Source of the DNA: Vanessa cardui
Lineage: Eukaryota > Arthropoda > Insecta > Lepidoptera > Nymphalidae
Direction of reading: 5' to 3'
Assembly: GCF_905220365.1 (NCBI RefSeq)
Contig: NC_061139.1
Location: 12,361,001 to 12,425,000 of the forward strand
Length of the DNA: 64,000 bases
This document shows, piece after piece, positions 57,546-64,000 of this stretch (position 1 is its first letter; every line of letters starts with the position of its first letter). Position numbers and translations under genes: made by a program. Under the pieces are notes generated by a model, which saw nothing but the letters and a program-made list of their open reading frames with translations, searched no databases and was not told where the DNA came from.

Positions 57546-60500
57546 TGGGTAAGTGAATAATGGTTTTCATTAAAAATATATAACTGGTCACCAAATAACA
57601 TATAACTATAATGATCTTGTTAGTCATTGACATTCCAAAGCAGATAACAGATGATTGGGTTGTCTTACAATCAAAACATGGAATTAATTACTGCACTCAT
57701 TACATTTTTAAAATATTTTCGAAGCATATTGTATGTATATTAATGTGATACTAATCAAGCAAAATGTATTCTAATGATATTTTGCTACGAATTGAATTGA
57801 ATTGATACCGTCTGAATACAAAATTTCGTTTCCATACAAATTTCCATAGTTTCGACATAATTTGAATTTGGAATGAATTTTCTGTATTCTTATTTAAATA
57901 TTTCATAGTATTTTATACTTATCAATCAAATACATTTTTAATATATTGCTGTCATGTTATGGTTTCTTCGTTGTTTAGTTTGCTTTTTTGACAATAGATG
58001 GCATTCCTTATCGCGTATAGAAGCGAATGATAGTGTGTAGTAAAATGAGTTGACCGGTTATTTGTAAACATTAAAACATATAAGAATAAAAGAGGTAATT
58101 TATTTAAAAAATATTACGTAAGAATATTTCGAAATTGTTATCATTTTGTTGACTTTTAAGTTCCATTTTCAACATCAACACACAAGTAAAATAATTCCAA
58201 TTTTTCTAATCTTCTCTCACATGGAGATGATGGAGATCCTTTGCTTAGTATAAAAAAAATATGTTTTTTATAAAATGTTTAGTAAAAAGGTTTACTCATA
58301 TAATTAACTTATTATAAGTAGATATGTATTTTACTAAAATGTTTTGTTTATCATTTGCAGTAATTCTCTTAATCCTGTAATAAAATAAAAATGTTATAAA
58401 ATACATTATTACCAAATGAATATTTCATCAGAAACATCAGTAGAAACATAAAACATCTGCTATAATTATTAATTTGTTCAGTAGATTATTAAACATTTAC
58501 TCTCTTTTATGAGAAAAAAATTACATTTGAAAAAAGATTATTTACCTAAATAATTATAAATGACAGCATATTTAGTAGGTTACTGTAGAATTTGATTAAA
58601 ACTAAAGTCATCATTCCAATATAATTTATCATCATTTTCAACTATCATTAAAAATAAACAATGTTAATTCTTAAATTAAAAATCCCAATTTTTGAGAGTA
58701 CTAAATTATTGCCAACTTATTATTTTAATTTTCCCCAGATTCTTGTATATTTAAGTTTCCCATTGATCTTATTTTGTATTTTCTATTTTAGGTCTCTTTT
58801 ATTTATACAACTTATTAATTTATCATTACAATTAACATCATAACTAAATTTAGTATTTATTCATTCAATTTGTATTTTTGAAAACATGCATGGATTCCTT
58901 ACCTAGGGATTTTGATATTATATTGCTATCTCATTCCTATGTGTGGGGTTAAAGAGGATAACAAGCCTTTAAGCCCTGAAGTTAGATGAATGTCTGCACA
59001 TAGTAATAACATCTCTATGTTCTAGTCTATGAATAAGGCAGGTATGTAGCTATAATGTGAATTGTTAATTATAAATCTCACAGACTGGTCAATTTTAATG
59101 GAAGTAGAACCACGGTATTAAGGAACTGTTTTTTATAATGAGATTATCATCTCAGTCTCACACTAAAGGTCGTAACTAATTTGGAATTTTGACTCGATGC
59201 TCTTTTACGGCCCCTGACATCAATGCGCGTACGCATTTGTTAGACGCCATGTTTCATTCGTGGTGTCAGAAATAAGCCTTTATAAAATGTTCAAAAGCGT
59301 TTATGATATATATTAAGGTTAGGGTAACAATGTTTTATGCTACGCCCGGAATTATTTATTGTATAATTTTATACTAGGTATTTATGTTACGGCTACGAGT
59401 ATTCTAAATGCAAACGTTGATTGTTGGTTTTTCTTTTTTGTACGCACCTATCAATAATACCTTTTTTTTAATATGTTATGTTCCGAGAAAGATATACTAT
59501 TATTATATCAAAAAATAAGGTACTATCCTAGAGTTTTAGCAACCCTCGTTTATGCAATGGTGTCCGATTAAGTTGTATGTAAAGTAATGTATGATTTATA
59601 TGTATAGTATGTAATTTAATAAATGATGTTTAGTTATTTAATGAGAAAGTCGAAGTAAAGACACAGGTAGGAAAGTGGTCACATAAATTATATACTAATT
59701 TTTTGGAAGACCTACCAGTAATAACTTATTTTACGTAAAAATAAAATTACTTATTACCTGATGTTGTTGTCCTAAATGTTCAAATTTTTGGTCACGGTAC
59801 TCGAAGGCGAGCGAGGATTCGATTCTGGGAATCGTTCGACATTGAGATGGGTCATTTTGTAATAACAATAGCAGGAAAGTTGGTAGGGTTGCCGCGTGAA
59901 ATGATTTTATTAATAAATATAATATTTAATCGATGAATCGAACTTAAATATTAACTTTTTCTGTTCGTAATGTAAAGTTATATCAATCAATGATTAATAA
60001 TTATTCAAAAAGGAATGATATTATCGAAGGTGACCTAGTGAAACATAAATATTATGTAAAAGCACATATCATAATAGAATAGAATAGACAAGACTGCATA
60101 AAATTCTTTGATTTTATGTAATACATGTTTCTACAGTGCTACAATTAATATCATAATGTGCATTGTGCAATCATTTATTTATTTATGTACCAACAGAGTA
60201 TACAGAAAATTATATAAATGAAAAATGTGTACAAAGGGATAACTTATCTCTAACAAGAGATCTCTTCCAGAAACCTTGAATCTAGTGAAGATTATTGGTA
60301 ATACATATTTATGGTGTAGGTACAATATCAATTAGTTTTATATTATATAGTTGTCATGTGGAGATTAATATAAAATGTGTACCTTGTAGTTGACATTTAC
60401 GTACTTCGATTGTAAAATACAGAAACGATTGCGTTGGTTCTTCTCGGAAGAATTCCTCTACATTCCAAACGGTACAAGTACGTTTAAGTGAATATAACAA

Positions 60501-61517
60501 GATATATATTTTTAGCGGTATGTGGTTTGGCAAATGGACCACTTGCTATCTACCGCCCATAGACAGATATATTAACCGACCCTTTTAATCCCGATACACC
60601 ATGAACCACCATAAAATAAGTTGTCCCTGTGCTTGTTACAATTTCTCAATTTATCTTCAAACCAGAACAGAACAATTCTAAGCTACAAGCTACAAGAAAC
60701 AGCACAGTTATCTATTTTATCATACCAATGGTTTCAAATTCATTTCAATTGTCATTTTAAAGTAAAATAATATAGACGTATATTTAAATAGAACAATTAA
60801 TTGGGAAACAAAAACCAAAGCTAATAATACATTCATTCATGATGTCTATTTATTAATCATTCCATGATTCATTTATTTCCTTAAAATTTGAGACTAACTA
60901 TTGGAATCCAGTCTCGAGTATCGACTCATTTCGTCTCGTAACGCTCGACGTGGAAATGTTTTTCCCGTGATTATATTCAATTACGTATTTAAATGTGGTC
61001 AATTAGCAGTATAGTGTCACGAGGTGAATTATATTCCGTGTTTAAAGTACTGTGTTTTCAAATATGTGACGTCATATTCACAGCCTTTTACATAATCTTC
61101 GTTTTGTATTATTATAAACAAATGATAAAATTACTATAAAACATAATGTTAGGTCGCGTAAAAATCATGTAATAGTAAGTGCATATGATTATTATTATCT
61201 TTATTTACACATTTAATTTAATTAACAATAATAATTACATTAGTTTATAATTATTCTTCGATTATATTTTTTCTGTATATGATATGATAATCAAAATTTT
61301 GATACGTTAAGTTTTAAAGGTGTTTTTAAATTAAAATAAATACGAACAATGTAATATTTTTTTTTTATATGAATGTAGTTAAATTACTTTTAAGACGCAG
61401 CCCTTAAAGTGAGTCGCGCTTTCTTTCGTTTTTCCATAGAGCTCGGAGCCGACACCTCGCGACAATGGACGCCCTTCGCTGATCCTACTATTGTTCCCCT
61501 ACACCAAGGCATCTCGG
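57546..61517 (+). CDS. First exons of an unidentified gene (partial)
   Basis: A candidate first coding exon is only ATGG at 57546-57549, followed by GTAAGT. After a 3.9-kb intron, an exon at 61440-61517 is preceded by TTTCCATAG and followed by GTAGAA. Its phase fits exactly: G|AG. The joined reading begins MELGADTSRQWTPFADPTIV and continues PLHQGISG, with the next junction in phase 1. The 78-nt exon is GC-richer than its surroundings and looks coding. The upstream region has a promoter-like palindrome. I do not recognise the family. Later exons would lie beyond the window; none is visible up to 64000. The joining of the two exons is inference. Confidence 0.4.
57550..61439 (+). other. Putative long intron of the unidentified gene
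   Basis: AT-rich, 3.9 kb. Near 60175-60290 a piece with GTACAAAGGGATAACTTATC and GATCTCTTCCAG resembles the 3' part of a lepidopteran LINE. No other genes are seen. Confidence 0.45.
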
Positions 61518-61644
61518 GTAGAATTCAACACGTAGTTTATACATACATTTATTTTTCTTCTATACTATATTCATGCTACATAAAGTATATGATTTTGTCC
61601 TTGTTAAGTTATATATAATGATGGGAGTATTTCTCATAGTTGAA

Positions 61645-61760
61645 TCAAAGTTATTCTGTTTAAACTTTATTCAAGTAGGCTTTTACAAGAATCGATGAAA
61701 TCACCGTATGAGAAGTCGTTGTTCTTTTATAACATTTGAAATAAAAAGTTATGACAGTTA
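61645..61760 (-). mobile_element. LINE 3'-tail fragment
   Basis: AACTTTATTCAAGTAGGCTT is the complement of the LINE tail near 15085-15110. Only the terminal part is preserved. Confidence 0.5.
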
Positions 61761-62484
61761 AATACTTTATTCAAAAATAAATAAATAATTGAAACTGTCC
61801 GATTATCATCAAGTTTTAAATTACCATAGATAGTATGTTGAATAATATGCCTTGTTTGTTAATATTCTACTAACAAACGACATACATTTATGAATCGTCA
61901 GATTTAAAGTTAGAGTGGTATGTAGAATATAGAGAAATTGATTCAACAATAACACAAGTAAAATTACTTAATTACAGATATAAAAACATTTAGAGATGTT
62001 ACATTTTTAAATTTATTAAAATAAATAATAAAAGATTAAAGTTTGATCATTATATGATTCTTAATATTACAACATAACATCAAGACATAACAGTAACACA
62101 AAGACCACCCTGTCTTCGTGGCACAAGAAAGTATATCAAAATGAGTCTCTATTAATGGACGTAGATTACAACTCGTCGATGAAATGCTAAAGCTTTTGTA
62201 GGGAATACACTTACATAACAGCTCATTAGTTGCTTTTCAGGGCGTAGGATGAAAAATGACTGGTTATCTATTCGCGTCCTACGTACAGCCCGGCTGAGGA
62301 AAGTCAAACTTAATAACTTAAACTGAGATTTAATCAGATAACGTGCTATTAGGGAATCTTAATAAATCTACCAAAACTTTAATAATTAGATTAAATTAGA
62401 TTTTAATATTTGATTTAATCTGTTAGTTGTATAAGTCTTGGTCTGGTTTTATTTTTTATTTTGGACAACATGACATAAATAATT

Positions 62485-62815
62485 CTGATCCCAATGTAAG
62501 TAGCTAAAGCACTTGTGCTGTGGAAAATTAGAAAACGACGGTAGGTACCATAAACACCCAGAAAATAAAAAAAAAATCATAAATTTTATCCAAGTAAAGC
62601 ATTTTTGAATCGTCAATAATTTAACGCTACCACCGTTTCGGAAAGCAGCTTTTAGCGAGAAGAAACGACGCTAAGCTCGCAAAGATACATAGAAAGACCC
62701 ATGATAACATAGAAAATAATGACCTATTTCTACATCGACTCGGCCGGGAACTGAACCCGCGACCTCGGAGTGGCGTTCCCATGAAAACCGCCTTACATAC
62801 TACTCGACCACGGAG
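62485..62815 (-). mobile_element. Second-family SINE split by LINE-tail sequence
   Basis: In minus orientation: tRNA-like head (GTGGTCGAGTAGTATGTAAG, CGCGGGTTCAGTTCCCGGCC), then TCTATGTTATCATGGGTCT. About 110 bp of LINE-tail-like sequence (62580-62690, including TTTCCGAAACGGTGGTAGCG on the minus strand) intervenes before the SINE resumes with GGGTGTTTATGGTACCTACC. Confidence 0.6.
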
Positions 62816-63289
62816 ATTGTCAAATTGAAGCAGAAGGATTTTATTAACTTAAAAATAGTGTTCAAAATGACAATAGTACATACTATACGAGAGTAACATA
62901 TGGCGTATAAATAGATATACAATGATATGTAACACATCCATCACGCTAATGGTATCGTTTTGTCTAAATTTGACTATAAAAATTTGCATCGAAATTAGAT
63001 AAATATCTTATCGTAACTTTATATATTATCATCAGGAAATGGTAATCATATATTTATTGGCAATTTAAATCTATCGTATGTTAATGTTATTGTTTCTCTG
63101 GCTTATAATTATACTAACTTACCTATTAATCGAGAATACAGAGAAACCAAATCTTTAGTGATAGAACACTAAGTGAGTGGGTGCAGTGTGGTTCATTACC
63201 GATATACTCACTTTATTTTAGTTTATGCCTTCGAATTCATCATTATTTATATTTGAATAGTTTTCACCCGTGTTTTAGGGTTTTGGTTG

Positions 63290-63435
63290 TCACGTTTTAG
63301 GCAAAAAACTATGTGTCATTGGACTTCAAGTATGCTTAATACCAAATTTGATCAATTTTGGTTCATTGGTTTGGTCGTGAAAGAGCGACAGTTAGACAAG
63401 AGTTACTTTTACATTAATAATATTAGTATGGATTG
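63290..63435 (+). repeat. Common lepidopteran repeat end
   Basis: TTTTGGTTCATTGGTTTGGT, CGTGAAAGAGCGACAG and the end AATATTAGTATGGAT form a familiar 3' terminus of dispersed lepidopteran elements. Class not assigned. Confidence 0.45.
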
Positions 63436-63854
63436 TAAAGAATCAATAGTTTGAAATGGTCACATTTTTTTTGGAAAGTAAAACAGGAATATCGATCATG
63501 AGTATCGGGAATGAACAGATTTTAAGAAATAATTTCGATGGAAATCAGTAAAAAAAAAATGCTGGAGGCAATCTTGAAGGCAATTAGGATCGGATAATGT
63601 AAAACATTATCAATGGTCATTTACTTTTGCCGAGACGAATTGGAAACTGTCTGTAATGTGTTCGTGCTGTCGTTATTTTATTCCCTTGCCGGCGCTTTTT
63701 TATTGTTTATATTTATATTATATTATATACGAGCTCGGTGTTTTATTCCATGTGATAGTTATATTCAAAAATGCGTTAGAAGTACCACCTCCTTAGTTAG
63801 ATGCTTTTTTTGTAATATTAACAAGACGTTCATTTAAAATTAAAAACGCAGATG

Positions 63855-64000
63855 ATTGACAAATGGGCCGTCTGGAAGTAAGTGGTTACCACCACCTATA
63901 GCTACCGGTATTGGCGTGTATTAATCACTTCCTCTATTGTCAATGCGCCACCAATCTTAGAAACTAAGATATCATATCCTTTGCACTTTTAATTGTACTG
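63855..64000. repeat. Common lepidopteran repeat running off the right edge
   Basis: TGGGCCGTCTGGAAGTAAGT, GGTTACCACCACCTATAG, AATGCGCCACCAATCTTAG and AACTAAGATATCATATCC are diverged matches to a repeat widespread in Lepidoptera that I remember as a retroelement 3' region. It continues beyond the window. Confidence 0.5.

Larger units (their letters stand above)
61518..64000. other. Right end of window, repeat fragments only
   Basis: No coding exon is recognised. The stretch holds LINE-tail pieces, a second-family SINE and two common repeat ends, listed separately. It is probably a further intron of the gene starting near 57546. Confidence 0.45.

Noticed and set aside
1..64000. CRISPR arrays, operons, prophage or bacterial features
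   Set aside because: No regularly spaced repeats or ribosome-binding-site patterns; gene structure is clearly that of an intron-bearing animal genome.

Overview
The window is AT-rich nuclear DNA from a lepidopteran, most likely a nymphalid butterfly. Genes have GT-AG introns and small exons scattered through AT-rich sequence. Several copies of a tRNA-headed SINE resemble, from memory, the Metulj family of nymphalids, and other familiar lepidopteran repeat fragments are present. No bacterial, plasmid or viral layout is visible.

Layout, left to right: the 5' part of a KAT6/enok histone acetyltransferase (minus strand, running off the left edge; start at 3830); a 6-kb gene desert with one orphan exon-like ORF; adenosine kinase (minus, six coding exons, 9889-21045) with a 7.7-kb intron full of nested transposons; mitochondrial Hsp60 (plus, one coding exon, 21719-23446), head-to-head with adenosine kinase and preceded by a heat-shock element; a one-coding-exon FERM-PDZ protein (minus, 25400-28606); the SNARE Vti1a (plus, five exons, 29891-33449) with an in-frame coding-like stretch beyond its stop; the Golgi tether p115/Uso1 (minus, nine exons, 36845-44346); HAP40/F8A (plus, six exons, 44993-50782); RIO kinase 3 (minus, two exons, 51104-52948); ribosomal protein L34 (minus, two coding exons, 55934-56909); and the probable start of an unidentified gene (plus, from about 57546, with an exon at 61440-61517).

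The most notable mobile element lies in HAP40 intron 2. It is an apparently intact two-gene DNA transposon of the ISL2EU/IS4EU type. One gene is a three-exon THAP-domain plus DDE transposase. The other, convergent, is a two-exon SWIM zinc-finger plus YqaJ-type nuclease. Each gene has a TATA promoter with the same ACGTCACG-NN-TATATAAA arrangement, placed as mirror images at the two sides.

Vti1a, p115 and HAP40 all act in Golgi or endosome traffic and sit next to each other, although they are transcribed separately. Adenosine kinase/Hsp60, FERM-PDZ/Vti1a, p115/HAP40 and L34/unknown gene are divergent pairs separated by about 0.6-1.3 kb, so they probably share promoter regions. Exon joins were worked out by hand from reading frame, GT-AG sites and remembered family sequences. 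No search or transcript data was available.
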